The notes under the pieces were generated by a model. It was not told the DNA's origin. It searched no databases and saw nothing but the letters and a program-made list of their open reading frames with translations. From NCBI RefSeq assembly GCF_001467945.1, contig NZ_LNYQ01000013.1, positions 1,835,920 to 1,899,919 of the forward strand: DNA of 64,000 nucleotides. The letters run 5' to 3'. Both the position numbers and the translations under genes were made by a program. This document shows positions 48,844 to 59,432 of this stretch, piece by piece; position 1 is the stretch's first letter, and every line of letters begins with the position of its first letter. The DNA is from Legionella parisiensis (GTDB lineage: Bacteria; Pseudomonadota; Gammaproteobacteria; Legionellales; Legionellaceae).

Positions 48844-51318
48844 ATGGATAATACCTATATACCACAAGAAGTTGAAGAACAAGCTCAACAGTATTGGCAT
48901 AAAAAACAATCATTTAACGTTTCAGAAGATTTAAACAGAGAGAAATTTTATTGTTTATCCATGTTTCCCTACCCAAGTGGGACATTACACATGGGGCATG
49001 TTCGTAACTACACTATTGGTGACGTTATTGCTCGTTATCAACGTGCTTTGGGTAAAAATGTTCTTCAGCCCATTGGTTGGGATGCATTTGGCTTGCCGGC
49101 TGAAAATGCGGCCATAAAAAACGGAATCCCCCCTGCAGAATGGACAAAAAAAAATATAGAGTCCATGAAAAAACAATTTTTACGTCTTGGTAATGCCTAT
49201 GATTGGCGACGTGAAATTAGCACATGTGTACCTGAATATTATCGGTGGGAACAATGGTTTTTTATTCGATTATTCGAAAAAGGCTTAGTATACAAGAAAA
49301 ATGCGGTGGTAAATTGGGATCCTGTAGATCAAACCGTTTTGGCAAATGAGCAAGTTGTCGATGGACGCGGCTGGCGTTCGGGAGCTCTTGTGGAACGAAA
49401 GGAAATCTCCCAATGGTTTATTAAAATTACAGCTTATGCTGATGAATTACTCAGTTCACTAGATACATTGGACGAATGGCCAGCACAAGTGAAGCAAATG
49501 CAGCGCAACTGGATAGGTCGCTCCACTGGTACTGAAATTCATTTTAATGTCAATAATTATCCTAAACGATTAAAAGTATATACAACCCGCCCTGATACCT
49601 TAATGGGTGCAACATACCTTGCTGTTGCAACGGATCACCCGCTTGCTAAAGAAGCAGCAAGCACTCGTAAGGACGTCAAAGAGTTCATTGATAGTTGCCA
49701 AGGTACTAAAATGGCTGAGGCAGAACTCGCTACTATGGAAAAGCGAGGTGTCGCTACAGGCATGTCGGCAATCCATCCTATAACTGGTGAAGAATTACCG
49801 ATATGGGTCGCAAATTTTGTACTCATGCAATACGGCTCTGGAGCTGTAATGTCAGTCCCAGCACATGATCAAAGAGACTGGGAATTTGCGCACAAATACC
49901 AATTGCCAATTAAAGAAGTCATTAAACCTGCAAGTGACACCCCGCATGACTTAAGCAAATCCGCTTATACTGAAGAAGGCACATTAATTAACTCCGGTCA
50001 ATTTGATGGGTTAAGCTCCTCCCAAGCGGTGGAAACAATAACCAGCTTCCTTGAGGAACATGATGCAGGCAAAGCAACAATTAACTATAGGTTGCGTGAC
50101 TGGGGCGTATCCAGGCAAAGATATTGGGGTACTCCTATTCCCATGATTTTATGTGACCAATGCGGAACTGTGCCTGTTCCAGACCAAGATCTCCCAGTGA
50201 TTCTTCCGGAAAATGTCACATTTACAGGTACCGGTTCGCCATTGGCCCAATGCCCAGAATTTGTAAACGTAAGCTGTCCAAAGTGCGGTCAGGATGCATC
50301 TCGCGAAACAGACACTTTTGATACCTTTGTTGAGTCATCTTGGTATTATGCCCGCTTTGCATGTAAAGGTCAGGAAAATGCCATGCTTGATGACCGAGCA
50401 AAATATTGGACTCCGGTGGATCAATATGTGGGCGGGATCGAACATGCAGTAATGCATTTACTTTATGCTCGCTTTTTTCACAAACTAATGCGTGATGAAG
50501 GTTTAGTGAATTCGGATGAACCATTTAAAGCTCTGCTAACCCAAGGAATGGTTTTAAAAGACGGACACAAAATGTCTAAGTCTGTAGGTAATGTCGTTGA
50601 TCCCAATCATCTTATCGACACTTATGGAGCGGACACTGCACGTTTATTTGTTATGTTTGCCGCACCACCAGAACAATCATTGGAGTGGTCAGATACTGCT
50701 GTGGAAGGTGCGCATCGTTTTCTAAAACGCATCTGGGCTTTTGCCTATCAGTATCAAAATATGTTCATGGAGATCAATGACATCATTCTAAGCGGCAATG
50801 GGCACGTGAATTGGCAGCAAGCGGAAAGTCGATTAAAGAAATCACGACTGGTTGTTCACCAAATTCTTGCACAAGCGACACATGATTACGATCGCAATCA
50901 GTTCAATACAGTAGTTTCAGGATGCATGAAGCTGTTTAATGAAATATCCAGTTATTCTATACAAACTGAAGAAGATAAATTCTTTATTCACTCCAGCATG
51001 AGTATACTGTTACGTTTATTGGCCCCTATAACACCGCATATGACTCACCATATTTGGCAACAATTAGGCTTTGAAAAAGCGATTATTGATGCAAATTGGC
51101 CAAGAGTAGACAAAGGTGCTCTAAAAACTGAAGAGGTGGATTATGTGGTTCAAGTTAATGGGAAACTAAGAGCTCAATTTACCGCAGGTGTGGATGCTAC
51201 AGAAGAAGCATTAATTGGTGCAGCCAAAGAACATGCAAAAGATTTCCTTGCTGATAAAACAGTAAGAAAGGCAATTGTTGTGGCACACAGACAACTAATT
51301 AATTTGGTTGTTAACTAA
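48844..51318 (+). CDS. leuS: leucyl-tRNA synthetase
   Basis: Class I synthetase, 824 residues. HIGH motif as HMGH (49-52) within PYPSGTLHMGHVRNYTIGD; zinc-type segments with CDQCG and CPKCG; CP1 editing domain with TTRPDTLMGATYLA; KMSKS at 576-580. It begins the group leuS-lptE-holA-nadD; the stop overlaps the next ATG by one base. Confidence 0.97.
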   Translation: MDNTYIPQEVEEQAQQYWHKKQSFNVSEDLNREKFYCLSMFPYPSGTLHMGHVRNYTIGDVIARYQRALGKNVLQPIGWDAFGLPAENAAIKNGIPPAEWTKKNIESMKKQFLRLGNAYDWRREISTCVPEYYRWEQWFFIRLFEKGLVYKKNAVVNWDPVDQTVLANEQVVDGRGWRSGALVERKEISQWFIKITAYADELLSSLDTLDEWPAQVKQMQRNWIGRSTGTEIHFNVNNYPKRLKVYTTRPDTLMGATYLAVATDHPLAKEAASTRKDVKEFIDSCQGTKMAEAELATMEKRGVATGMSAIHPITGEELPIWVANFVLMQYGSGAVMSVPAHDQRDWEFAHKYQLPIKEVIKPASDTPHDLSKSAYTEEGTLINSGQFDGLSSSQAVETITSFLEEHDAGKATINYRLRDWGVSRQRYWGTPIPMILCDQCGTVPVPDQDLPVILPENVTFTGTGSPLAQCPEFVNVSCPKCGQDASRETDTFDTFVESSWYYARFACKGQENAMLDDRAKYWTPVDQYVGGIEHAVMHLLYARFFHKLMRDEGLVNSDEPFKALLTQGMVLKDGHKMSKSVGNVVDPNHLIDTYGADTARLFVMFAAPPEQSLEWSDTAVEGAHRFLKRIWAFAYQYQNMFMEINDIILSGNGHVNWQQAESRLKKSRLVVHQILAQATHDYDRNQFNTVVSGCMKLFNEISSYSIQTEEDKFFIHSSMSILLRLLAPITPHMTHHIWQQLGFEKAIIDANWPRVDKGALKTEEVDYVVQVNGKLRAQFTAGVDATEEALIGAAKEHAKDFLADKTVRKAIVVAHRQLINLVVN

Positions 51319-51956
51319 TGAAGTGTGGCCCGGATGTTTCTAAAGTCCCGCATGGACTTCATATACAAGTTGCGGAACATGAACAGCAAAAGCATCAAAT
51401 TGCAGCTTTACGCTGTGTAGTACCGTTACTGTTCATATTATTGCTATCAGCCTGCGGGTTTCATCTACGCGGCATGAACAATGTACCCAGATGGCTTAAT
51501 AATGTAGCTATTATTTCTGAAAATGATGACAAACAGTTCGTCTCAATACTGCAATCTCGACTGGAGGGATCCAATGTTGAAGTGAATCCTGAACCCTCTC
51601 GAGCTAAATATTGGTTAATCGTTAATGAAGTGAACTTACAACAACAGATTATCAGTGTTGGAGCAAGCACAAATCCCCGACAATATACTTTAACTCTCAC
51701 CGTAGTATTTGTATTGAAAACACGCACAGGTCAAGTTATTAATACTCCTGCCAGGATCAGTATTTCCAGGGAACTTATATTAAATAATAACCGGATTCTA
51801 GGTTCTAAAGATGAGGAAAGTATTTTAATTGGAGAAATGAAGCAAGATGCTGTGACCCAAATAATTTATCGTCTGAGCCATCTACAAGACTTCAACCCAG
51901 ATACGAGAAAGAGTAGTGTGGGTACGAAAAAAGCAACACATGCACATTTAAACTAA
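51318..51956 (+). CDS. lptE: LPS-assembly lipoprotein LptE
   Basis: Outer-membrane lipoprotein that plugs LptD for LPS insertion. 212 residues. The lipobox LLLSAC with FHLRG after it is the LptE signature (mature Cys near residue 46). The signal peptide has an unusually long polar front (about 32 residues) before PLLFILLLSAC; no other ATG is available, so a non-ATG start further in is possible. Overlaps leuS by one base. Confidence 0.9.
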   Translation: MKCGPDVSKVPHGLHIQVAEHEQQKHQIAALRCVVPLLFILLLSACGFHLRGMNNVPRWLNNVAIISENDDKQFVSILQSRLEGSNVEVNPEPSRAKYWLIVNEVNLQQQIISVGASTNPRQYTLTLTVVFVLKTRTGQVINTPARISISRELILNNNRILGSKDEESILIGEMKQDAVTQIIYRLSHLQDFNPDTRKSSVGTKKATHAHLN

Positions 51957-51963
51957 AATTATC

Positions 51964-52992
51964 ATGCAAATCAAACAACAAATGCTTGCCCAGCAAGTGC
52001 AAAAGAAAATTGCCCCACTTTATATAATTATCGGACAAGATAATTACTTACTCGAAGAATCTTTAGCGATCATAAAGTCGGCCATCCAAAGAAGTTATAA
52101 CTATGATGAGCAAATCATATCCATCCAGTCAGCAGAAGATTGGAATACAGTAAAGGACGAAGCAAACAGTTACTCCTTATTTTCAGATACTGTACTCTTA
52201 AATATTTTTTATGATAAGAAATCCCTAGATGCTACAGGAAAGAAAATACTCACTGAATACCTTAACTTGATTAATTCGCGTTGTTTCATTGTTATTAGAG
52301 CACCCAATGTACCTGCAAAACAATTACAGTGGATATCTTCTCATGAGCACGCGGCACTTATTCTATCCTATCCACTTAATCCAGAAGCACTAAAAAGTTG
52401 GATAGTGATGCAATTAAAGAAAAATTTCATGAATTATGATCCACTAGTTCCCGATTTAATTCACCAATATACGCAGGGAAATATGCTGGCCTGTGCCCAA
52501 GTGATTGAAAAAGTAGCATTGTCTTATACTCCTAACAGTAAAATTGAGACACAACACGTATTAGAGCATTTATCCAATCAATGTGACCATGATCTTTTTG
52601 AGTTAGTCGATGCATGTCTTCTTGGCCAAGGGGATAAGGCCATTCAGATTCTACGTCATGCAGCAAATAATAAGACAGAAGCAACTTTAGTCTTATGGAT
52701 GCTCAGTCAGGAAATAAGATTAATCACACAATTGTCTTATTTGATAGAAAAGAAAATTGATATTCAAAACGCATGTAGTCAATTAAAAATTTGGCCTCAA
52801 CGTGTCAATCTCTATAAGATATGTTGTAATCGATTCAATCAAGTAATACTGCAGCAGCTCCATCAATACTGTTACTCCATCGATGAACGCATTAAATCGA
52901 ATAGTTCATACACTCAAGTATGGAGCTCTCTGGAAAACGTAACTCTTTCACTTTGTATGGGGAAATTAATAGGTGACACATGCACAGCATAG
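51964..52992 (+). CDS. holA: DNA polymerase III delta subunit
   Basis: Clamp-opening subunit of the clamp loader. 342 residues (E. coli 343). Starts with [20 protein letters not shown], the delta nucleotide-fold mark, and its three-domain layout is intact ([32 protein letters not shown]). Usual partner of lptE and nadD. The end overlaps nadD by 13 bases. Confidence 0.93.
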   Translation: MQIKQQMLAQQVQKKIAPLYIIIGQDNYLLEESLAIIKSAIQRSYNYDEQIISIQSAEDWNTVKDEANSYSLFSDTVLLNIFYDKKSLDATGKKILTEYLNLINSRCFIVIRAPNVPAKQLQWISSHEHAALILSYPLNPEALKSWIVMQLKKNFMNYDPLVPDLIHQYTQGNMLACAQVIEKVALSYTPNSKIETQHVLEHLSNQCDHDLFELVDACLLGQGDKAIQILRHAANNKTEATLVLWMLSQEIRLITQLSYLIEKKIDIQNACSQLKIWPQRVNLYKICCNRFNQVILQQLHQYCYSIDERIKSNSSYTQVWSSLENVTLSLCMGKLIGDTCTA

Positions 52993-53615
52993 CTATTTTT
53001 GGCGGTACCTTTGATCCCATACATAATGGTCATTTACAGGCCAGTAAATTCATACAAACACATATTAAGTTTGACTCCTATATTTTTCTCCCTTGTAAGA
53101 CACCAGCTATAAAGCCACCAACGTTAGCTAACAATGAACAAAGAGTAGACATGTTAAAGTTGGCAATTAAAGAGATACCTGACTTTAAACTTGATTTACG
53201 AGAGATTAAACGGGATACCCCCTCTTATATGGTTGAAACTTTAGGAAGCTTTAGGCTGGAGTACCCTCAATCATCTATAACTTTGATTATTGGATATGAT
53301 GCCTTCCTCTCATTGCCACGTTGGCATCAGTGGGAGAAAATCATTACATTAGCGAATTTACTGATAATAAATAGAAATGAATTTATTAGGCAAGCTATCC
53401 CAGAAATTATGCAAGAGTTTTTGGAAAAGTATCAAACTAAGAGTAAAGTAAAACTCTTAAACACCCAAGCTGGAAATGTTTTTTTATTTGATGCAGGTAA
53501 TTATAATATTTCTTCCACTTCCATTCGCGAAGAAATACAGAAGGGAGCTGATGTTACAAACAAGCTCCCTCTCACCGTCTATAAATACATTAAGAATCAG
53601 GGGTTATATCAATAA
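52980..53615 (+). CDS. nadD: nicotinate-nucleotide adenylyltransferase
   Basis: Makes deamido-NAD from nicotinate mononucleotide and ATP. 211 residues. ATP motif [12 protein letters not shown] at 8-19 and ISSTSIRE near the C-terminus. The usual downstream rsfS and rlmH are absent. Its last 26 bases overlap the convergent cvpA gene. Confidence 0.96.
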   Translation: MHSIAIFGGTFDPIHNGHLQASKFIQTHIKFDSYIFLPCKTPAIKPPTLANNEQRVDMLKLAIKEIPDFKLDLREIKRDTPSYMVETLGSFRLEYPQSSITLIIGYDAFLSLPRWHQWEKIITLANLLIINRNEFIRQAIPEIMQEFLEKYQTKSKVKLLNTQAGNVFLFDAGNYNISSTSIREEIQKGADVTNKLPLTVYKYIKNQGLYQ

Positions 53616-54132
53616 AATTAAAAGACTCATTTGCTGATACCGTTTGCTTTGCTTTATTAATTAAACCGGGTAAAGAGCCGGAAATCCAGCTTATAACTGG
53701 TAAAAGCTGATTATACACTCTGGAACCTTGTACGTATTGCTGATAAGGCAAAGAGGTCATGCTGAGTATTGAGAAGATAAGAGAAAGAATGAAAACACCA
53801 CGGGAAAAGCCAAAAATACCGCCTAAAACTTTGTCCATAGCGCCCAAACCGCTTCCCCTTAAAAAGAGGCCAAGTATCGCATTAGCTATACCCCCAGCGA
53901 TTAAAACACCAAGTACAACAATAACAAAACCTATTATTGTCCGAATTGATTGATCTTGTATATAAGGTTGCAGATAGGGATTAAGGCTTCCTGAGTAGTG
54001 ATAGCCTGCCCATACCGCTAATATCCATACTCCCAAAGCAATAGCTTCTTTAATAAATCCTCTTAACAAGCCAGTAATCGAGGATAAGCCAATTATTATT
54101 ATAAAAATTAAATCAACCCATTGAAATTGCAT
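53590..54132 (-). CDS. cvpA: CvpA-family inner-membrane protein
   Basis: 180 residues, four membrane helices (about 7-28, 30-46, 65-88, 101-124). Family marks [21 protein letters not shown] and [19 protein letters not shown]. In most relatives purF follows; here it does not, and the 3' end overlaps nadD from the other strand. Its exact role is not settled. Two bases after the SPOR gene. Confidence 0.92.
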   Translation of the reverse strand: MQFQWVDLIFIIIIGLSSITGLLRGFIKEAIALGVWILAVWAGYHYSGSLNPYLQPYIQDQSIRTIIGFVIVVLGVLIAGGIANAILGLFLRGSGLGAMDKVLGGIFGFSRGVFILSLIFSILSMTSLPYQQYVQGSRVYNQLLPVISWISGSLPGLINKAKQTVSANESFNFIDITPDS

Positions 54133-54134
54133 GG

Positions 54135-54920
54135 CTAGCTAACTCCAGTATTGACTATAAAACCATTCAACTGCATAGCACTTGCCAATTGAATTTTCAA
54201 CTTCATTACATCGCTTTTAACGGGTGAATGCCCCGCATAAACCTTATAAACAGGCCCCTGTCTTCCAGCAGTTTTGATATAACTTGCTTTATATCCTTTG
54301 CCACGTAATTTACTAACCAAGGATTGGGCATTGTCCAACTTTGAAAATGAGGCCAATTGGACTGCATACATATTTCTTTTGTAATTTTTACTGTTGATAT
54401 TTGTATTTACTTGAGCAATTACCGGTTTTTTAATCGTTTTAGGACTCACTTTTGCAACCGGTTTAGAGACTTTAACTGGTTTAGCAGGTACCGTTACAGC
54501 AGCCACTTTTACTTGCTTTTTAACTACATTTTGTGCTGCGTTACTTAACGCTAACTCAATTGGTTTAGCTACAGTATCTGCCTTAGATGCCTCTACTTTT
54601 GCAACAGAAACAGCTTCATTATGAGCTACTTGAACGGATTGAATGAGGTCCTCTTGTCCTGGACTTGATTTTTTTTGCTCTACAGTGGAGGGTATTTCAA
54701 TCCTAGCCACCTTTATGGTTTTAAACATCTCCTTTTCATCAGTTATCGCTACATTAGGAGTTGCAGGTTTAGGAGGTAACTGGACCTTTACACTAAAATT
54801 ATTTTCAAGACGTTTGCTTGATTTCTTCATCATCGCAGGCAGAAAAATTGCACCTAACGATAAAACTACAGCGACACCAACTAAACGATGTTTTAGCTTT
54901 TCATCAATTACTAATTTCAT
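54135..54920 (-). CDS. SPOR-domain protein (DedD-like)
   Basis: 261 residues from the ATG at 54920, chosen for AGGAG five bases upstream; an ATG 24 bases earlier lacks one. A short cytoplasmic end, one membrane helix (about 13-28), a Lys/Val/Pro-rich periplasmic linker with many KPV/AKV repeats, then a SPOR domain at about 183-258 (MYAVQLASFSKLDNAQSL, GPVYKVYAG), which binds denuded septal peptidoglycan. Position between folC and cvpA equals DedD in E. coli. Its start overlaps the folC end by 17 bases. Confidence 0.88.
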   Translation of the reverse strand: MKLVIDEKLKHRLVGVAVVLSLGAIFLPAMMKKSSKRLENNFSVKVQLPPKPATPNVAITDEKEMFKTIKVARIEIPSTVEQKKSSPGQEDLIQSVQVAHNEAVSVAKVEASKADTVAKPIELALSNAAQNVVKKQVKVAAVTVPAKPVKVSKPVAKVSPKTIKKPVIAQVNTNINSKNYKRNMYAVQLASFSKLDNAQSLVSKLRGKGYKASYIKTAGRQGPVYKVYAGHSPVKSDVMKLKIQLASAMQLNGFIVNTGVS

Positions 54921-56271
54921 TGAATCTCCTATTTGCCATAACATGACTCACAGTAAAAAAAGACCCATAAACAACAATCAAGTCACCAGGTTTAGCTTGC
55001 TTCAATGCAGCTTCAAAAGCTGTAAGAGGGTTATTATAGCAAGTTTCTACAGGAATTTCTGCATTCTTAAAAAAACTGAGCAACAAATTTCCAGTAGCAG
55101 CACGTTTATTATCCAATTGTGCAGGATACCACCGATCAACACAATCCTTCAAAGGCATTATCAGGTTAAAAATATCTTTATCTTTCAAAGCAGAAAAAAC
55201 AGCATGAATTTTTGTTTTTTTCATCATACACAAAGTATCTGCGAGTAATCTTACCGATTGGGGGTTATGAGACACATCTAATAGAGTGCTCACCCTGCCT
55301 TCAACCAATTGCAAACGACCAGGAATATAAATACGTTGCATGGCAACTTCAATATGGGGAGGTGCCACTGGCAGATAATGTTCAAGTAAAACACTAGCAG
55401 TAATTGCAGCTGCAGCTGATCTCAGCTGTATTGAAGGCTTAGACAATCCAGATACAGAGAAAAGCCCTAGTTTTTCCTTATAATGAAGATTCCAAACAGA
55501 ATCTTCTTCTTGGATGAAAAATTCTTTGCCATACACATAGGCAGGAGCACCAAGTTGTTTCGCTACCTGAGTAACCGATGCAGGTGGATTAAAATCAGCA
55601 TAGATGAACGGTTTACCAGAACGCAAAACACCCGCTTTCTCATAGCCAATGGCATCAAGTGTATTCCCCAAGTACTCCTGATGGTCAAAATCTATGGTAG
55701 TAATTATGGATAATTCTGCATCCACAATATTGGTAGCGTCCAACCGACCACCTAATCCCACTTCAAGAATAACAATATCCAACTCCATTTTCTTGAAATA
55801 CCACAAGGCAGCCAATGTAGTCATTTCAAAATAAGTTAAAAGAGTTTCTCCACGAGCTTCTTCGATAATACTAAAGGCCTGACATAAGTCATCATCAGAA
55901 ATAGGGGTTAAATTTACACGAATACGTTCATTAAACTGGATAAGATGAGGTGAGGTATAAGCACCCACTTTATATCCAGCAACATGATAAATCATTTCGA
56001 GAGCAGTTACTGTTGAACCTTTTCCATTAGTACCTGCTACAGTAATAACAGGACAATCTGGAAGTTGCAAAAATAATTTTTGAGCAACCTCCATAATACG
56101 CGTTAAACCAAGTTGTATTTCATGAGTACTTCTAGTTTCTAGATCATGTAACCATTCGTTAATAGACTTATTTCGAAGCGCTGTCGGAGTGGAGAGTTGC
56201 TTCGTACCTTCTTGCATTTCTCTTTCTACAACATGCTTCGTAAGAGGCCTAATAGGATACTGCTTTGGCAA
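54904..56271 (-). CDS. folC: folylpolyglutamate / dihydrofolate synthase
   Basis: ATP enzyme making dihydrofolate and adding glutamates. 455 residues by the TTG at 56271, which has AGGAG six bases ahead (inside accD); an ATG at 56217 (M19) gives 437 residues with a weaker site and a more typical N-terminus. [16 protein letters not shown] is the ATP loop, [18 protein letters not shown] and [12 protein letters not shown] follow. Coupled to accD by overlap. Confidence 0.93.
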   Translation of the reverse strand: MPKQYPIRPLTKHVVEREMQEGTKQLSTPTALRNKSINEWLHDLETRSTHEIQLGLTRIMEVAQKLFLQLPDCPVITVAGTNGKGSTVTALEMIYHVAGYKVGAYTSPHLIQFNERIRVNLTPISDDDLCQAFSIIEEARGETLLTYFEMTTLAALWYFKKMELDIVILEVGLGGRLDATNIVDAELSIITTIDFDHQEYLGNTLDAIGYEKAGVLRSGKPFIYADFNPPASVTQVAKQLGAPAYVYGKEFFIQEEDSVWNLHYKEKLGLFSVSGLSKPSIQLRSAAAAITASVLLEHYLPVAPPHIEVAMQRIYIPGRLQLVEGRVSTLLDVSHNPQSVRLLADTLCMMKKTKIHAVFSALKDKDIFNLIMPLKDCVDRWYPAQLDNKRAATGNLLLSFFKNAEIPVETCYNNPLTAFEAALKQAKPGDLIVVYGSFFTVSHVMANRRFNEISN

Positions 56272-57136
56272 CTGAATCTCCTACACTTTTGCGTGTTAAT
56301 TTAGCTATCAATTCAGCAACAACTGGACGTATATCTTTTCGTCCGAGAATCATGTCGATATGTCCATGTTCTAACAAAAATTCGCTACGCTGAAAGCCTT
56401 CCGGTAAAGTTTGTCTTACAGTTTGCTCAATAACTCTTGGCCCAGCAAAACCAATTAACGCATTAGGCTCAGCAATAATCACATCACCTAAACTTGCAAA
56501 ACTTGCAGACACCCCGCCCATGGTTGGATCAGTCAAAACGACAATAAAAGGTAAACCTGTTTCAGCAAATAGAGCAAGAGCAGCTGAAGTTTTGGCCATC
56601 TGCATTAAAGAAAAAAGTCCTTCTTGCATCCGTGCGCCACCACTTGCAGTAAAACAAATATAAGGTCTTTGCTCTTTTGTTGCTATTTGAATTGCGCGAA
56701 CAAACTTCTCTCCTACTGTAGCTCCCATGGAGCCACCCATAAAACTGAACTCAAAGGAGCCAACAACCACAGGTTGTTGCAATAGCGTACCTTTGACAAT
56801 GATCAAAGCTTCCTTCTCACCTGTTGCTTTTTGAGCTTGTGAGATCCTGTCTTTATATTTTTTTGAGTCCCTAAACTTCAATCGATCTTGAGGCTCTAAT
56901 GATCCAGCAATCTCTTCCTGGCCGCCCTCATCAAGAAATTGTTGAATTCGAACCCGTGCAGATATCCGGTGATGAAAATTACAGGAGGGGCAGACCATTA
57001 AATTTTTTTCTAATTCAGTACTATAGAGAACTTCGTTACAGCCTGAACATTTAAGCCATAAGCCTTCAGGAACTCCTTTTTTTTTGGAGGAACTCGTACT
57101 AACTCTTGAAGGCAATAGTTTTTTAAACCAACTCAT
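56249..57136 (-). CDS. accD: acetyl-CoA carboxylase carboxyltransferase beta subunit
   Basis: Zinc-bearing half of the carboxyltransferase in fatty-acid synthesis. 295 residues (E. coli 304). Zinc cysteines C30, C33, C49 and C52; crotonase-like core with [20 protein letters not shown] and [18 protein letters not shown]. First gene of accD-folC-SPOR-cvpA; divergent from fliC. Confidence 0.97.
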   Translation of the reverse strand: MSWFKKLLPSRVSTSSSKKKGVPEGLWLKCSGCNEVLYSTELEKNLMVCPSCNFHHRISARVRIQQFLDEGGQEEIAGSLEPQDRLKFRDSKKYKDRISQAQKATGEKEALIIVKGTLLQQPVVVGSFEFSFMGGSMGATVGEKFVRAIQIATKEQRPYICFTASGGARMQEGLFSLMQMAKTSAALALFAETGLPFIVVLTDPTMGGVSASFASLGDVIIAEPNALIGFAGPRVIEQTVRQTLPEGFQRSEFLLEHGHIDMILGRKDIRPVVAELIAKLTRKSVGDSVAKAVSY

Positions 57137-57445
57137 AATTGGAACCCAAAATTATAGAATCGTAATATTATACACAGAAAAAAATATTCTTAAATGCACA
57201 TTAAAACAGATTAGAGCTTTTCTTGATGCGTAAATTTGTCTGTTCTTTAATATACAGCCTGCATGTAGTAGTTATAAGAACCCATACGTTTCGTTTCACT
57301 AAGACTCACCTCGCGCTACATGCTTTTAGATCAAAAGTAAAATATGGTGAAAATCAGAAAACAAAAACAGAGTGCTCAAAAAATATAACTCATTAATTTT
57401 AATAAATAAAATTCAAACATTTTTGAAAAAAAATGAGTATGCGCC

Positions 57446-57472
57446 TAAAGTTTTTTGCCATATGTCCGATAA
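57446..57472 (+). promoter_or_regulatory. sigma-28 (FliA) promoter of fliC
   Basis: TAAAGTTT, an 11-base spacer, then TCCGATAA: an almost perfect match to the enterobacterial FliA consensus (TAAAGTTT-N11-GCCGATAA). It lies about 93 bases before the fliC ATG. The rest of the 57137-57564 gap has an 8-bp inverted repeat GCATGTAG/CTACATGC (57261-57268, 57316-57323) and otherwise no gene. Confidence 0.92.
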
Positions 57473-57564
57473 CCATTGTGCGTACGGTAAGTTTGCTTTT
57501 AAAAGGAATTTGCCAATTTACAAATGTCCCAAACCAGGGATTTAGGTCTGAGGAGACTATAACT

Positions 57565-58989
57565 ATGGCTCAAATTATTAATACTAACGTACCCTCGTTA
57601 ATTGCTCAGCGTAACTTATCTAAATCAAGTAACGCGATGGCTACTGCGATACAGAGATTATCATCTGGTCTAAAAATTAATAGTGCAAAAGATGATGCCG
57701 CAGGGCTGGCAATTGCAACAAATATGACATCACAGATTCGCGGTATGGACCAAGCAGTGAAAAACGCCAATGACGGTATTTCACTAGCACAGGTTGCTGA
57801 AGGTGCGATGCAAGAGTCAACTAACCTTTTACAACGTATGAGGGAGTTGGCGCTTCAATCTGCAAACGGAACTTATAGCCAATCAAACCGTCAAGCTTTG
57901 CAGAATGAAGTCAATAACCTTTTGAGTGAAATGGATCACATAGCTACGAGTACGCAATTCAACGGGCAAAGCATTTTGAATGGTTCATATACTAATGCTT
58001 CTCTGCAAATTGGCTCTAATGCAGGGGAAACACTATCGTTTTCGATAAACAGTATTTCCTCCTCAACAATAGGTAGTATTGCTTATCAACAAGGAACCGA
58101 GGTAAGTGCCGCTGCAGCTGCTGATATTACTCTTGCTCTTGGTACTAACCCAGCGGTTAGCGTCAGTTCTTCTGCGAATTATGTGGGAACAGCAACTGGC
58201 CAAGATAGCTCATCCGCATATGCTAAAGCAGCTGCAATTAATGCTGCAGGTGTTCCCGGTTTAACTGTAACAGCATCAACTAGTGGCACTCAAACTGTTG
58301 GAGCTATAGGTGGAACAGCAGCGGATACTTATAATCTGAGCATTAACGGAGTTGACATATTTACGAACCAAGACGTCTCCACTGCATTAACGAACACTGA
58401 CCTTATGGATGCAATCAATGCCGTAAGTAGTCAAACAGGAGTTGTGGCATCTCTAAATGGCGGTGACATGACTTTAACTGCAACGGATGGAAGAAACATT
58501 GCAGTAACTGAGAGTGGTACCGGATTTACCGCCGGTACTGACGGGCTCACAGTCACAGGCGGTCCATTTGCAGCTACCCTGCGCGGACAACTCACTATGA
58601 GTGCTGCACAAACCATTTCTATCGGCGGAACTATAGCTGATATTGGTCTATCAGGTACAATCAGCTTGGATACAAATGGTGTTAATAGTATTGACATCAC
58701 ATCTCAAGATGGCGCAGAGCAAGCTATATTGAGAATCAGTGCTGCCTTAGATAGTGTCACCAATAACCGCGCAGCATTAGGTGCCCTGCAAAATAGACTT
58801 GATGCGACTGTAGCTAACCTGCAAAACGTATCTGATAATATGTCTGCTGCACGCAGCCGTATTCAAGATACTGATTATGCGGCAGAAATGGCAAGTTTAA
58901 CTAAAAACCAAATCTTACAACAAGCAGGAACAGCAATGTTGGCTCAAGCAAATGCGATGCCACAATCTGTTCTGTCCTTGTTAGGATAG
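57565..58989 (+). CDS. fliC: flagellin
   Basis: Filament subunit, 474 residues from the ATG at 57565 (GAGGAG nine bases upstream); the frame is open to 57433 but that part lies upstream of the promoter's transcript start. N-terminal D0/D1: [20 protein letters not shown] and [20 protein letters not shown]. The centre (about 175-375) is low-complexity Ala/Thr/Ser/Gly-rich, the surface-exposed variable domain. C-terminal D1/D0: [20 protein letters not shown] to [17 protein letters not shown]. Flagellin ends of this kind are sensed by host NAIP receptors in Legionella infection (family knowledge). Confidence 0.97.
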   Translation: MAQIINTNVPSLIAQRNLSKSSNAMATAIQRLSSGLKINSAKDDAAGLAIATNMTSQIRGMDQAVKNANDGISLAQVAEGAMQESTNLLQRMRELALQSANGTYSQSNRQALQNEVNNLLSEMDHIATSTQFNGQSILNGSYTNASLQIGSNAGETLSFSINSISSSTIGSIAYQQGTEVSAAAAADITLALGTNPAVSVSSSANYVGTATGQDSSSAYAKAAAINAAGVPGLTVTASTSGTQTVGAIGGTAADTYNLSINGVDIFTNQDVSTALTNTDLMDAINAVSSQTGVVASLNGGDMTLTATDGRNIAVTESGTGFTAGTDGLTVTGGPFAATLRGQLTMSAAQTISIGGTIADIGLSGTISLDTNGVNSIDITSQDGAEQAILRISAALDSVTNNRAALGALQNRLDATVANLQNVSDNMSAARSRIQDTDYAAEMASLTKNQILQQAGTAMLAQANAMPQSVLSLLG

Positions 58990-59010
58990 TTGTGAACGAA
59001 GTAAGAAAAA

Positions 59011-59038
59011 CCGAAATGCGGCATTTGCCGCTTTTCGG
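59011..59038 (+). terminator. hairpin after fliC
   Basis: CCGAAA-TGCGGCA-T-TGCCGC-TTTTCGG forms a strong stem 21 bases after the fliC stop. T-run after it is weak (CTTATCT), so partial termination before flaG is likely. Confidence 0.75.
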
Positions 59039-59089
59039 CTTATCTATATCCCAATGATTAAGGTATCAATCAAGGGAAAGGAGTAAAAA

Positions 59090-59374
59090 ATGACTATGGA
59101 ATCGATTCCTCCAGCAAACAATAAATTGCTACAAACTGATTCAGTCAAATTAAAAGATAAAAATATTAAGCCTGTGACTAAATGCGCCACATCGGATCTT
59201 AATCTAGATATTGATTCGAAACAGGCTATAGACCATGCTACAGGTCTTTTGCAAACTATAGTCACTGATAAAATCTCAGACAAGATAATACGCAAAATAC
59301 CTTCAGACGAGTATTTGCACTTACTCAACTTGCTTGATGGGATAATTAGTGGTTCTATAGATAAACATGTTTGA
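59090..59374 (+). CDS. flaG: FlaG family protein
   Basis: 94 residues, small protein affecting filament length in other bacteria. The C-terminal half KISDKIIRKIPSDEYLHLL is the FlaG signature (I-R-x-I-P-S-x-E). N-terminal half is polar and variable. AAAGGAG precedes the ATG. Placed between fliC and fliD as is common. Confidence 0.88.
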   Translation: MTMESIPPANNKLLQTDSVKLKDKNIKPVTKCATSDLNLDIDSKQAIDHATGLLQTIVTDKISDKIIRKIPSDEYLHLLNLLDGIISGSIDKHV

Positions 59375-59432
59375 TGCAATTTATGGATAAACGTAATTTC
59401 ATTGAAATTACTAAAATAGATAAGGGAATATT

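Noticed and set aside
54643-55248. Long open frame on the plus strand (about 200 codons)
   Set aside because: It lies opposite folC and the SPOR gene, which have clear family motifs; its sequence is Cys/Phe/Ser-rich and has no ribosome site.
58431-58700. Minus-strand frame inside fliC
   Set aside because: Caused by the Ala/Thr-rich variable domain; nothing else supports it.
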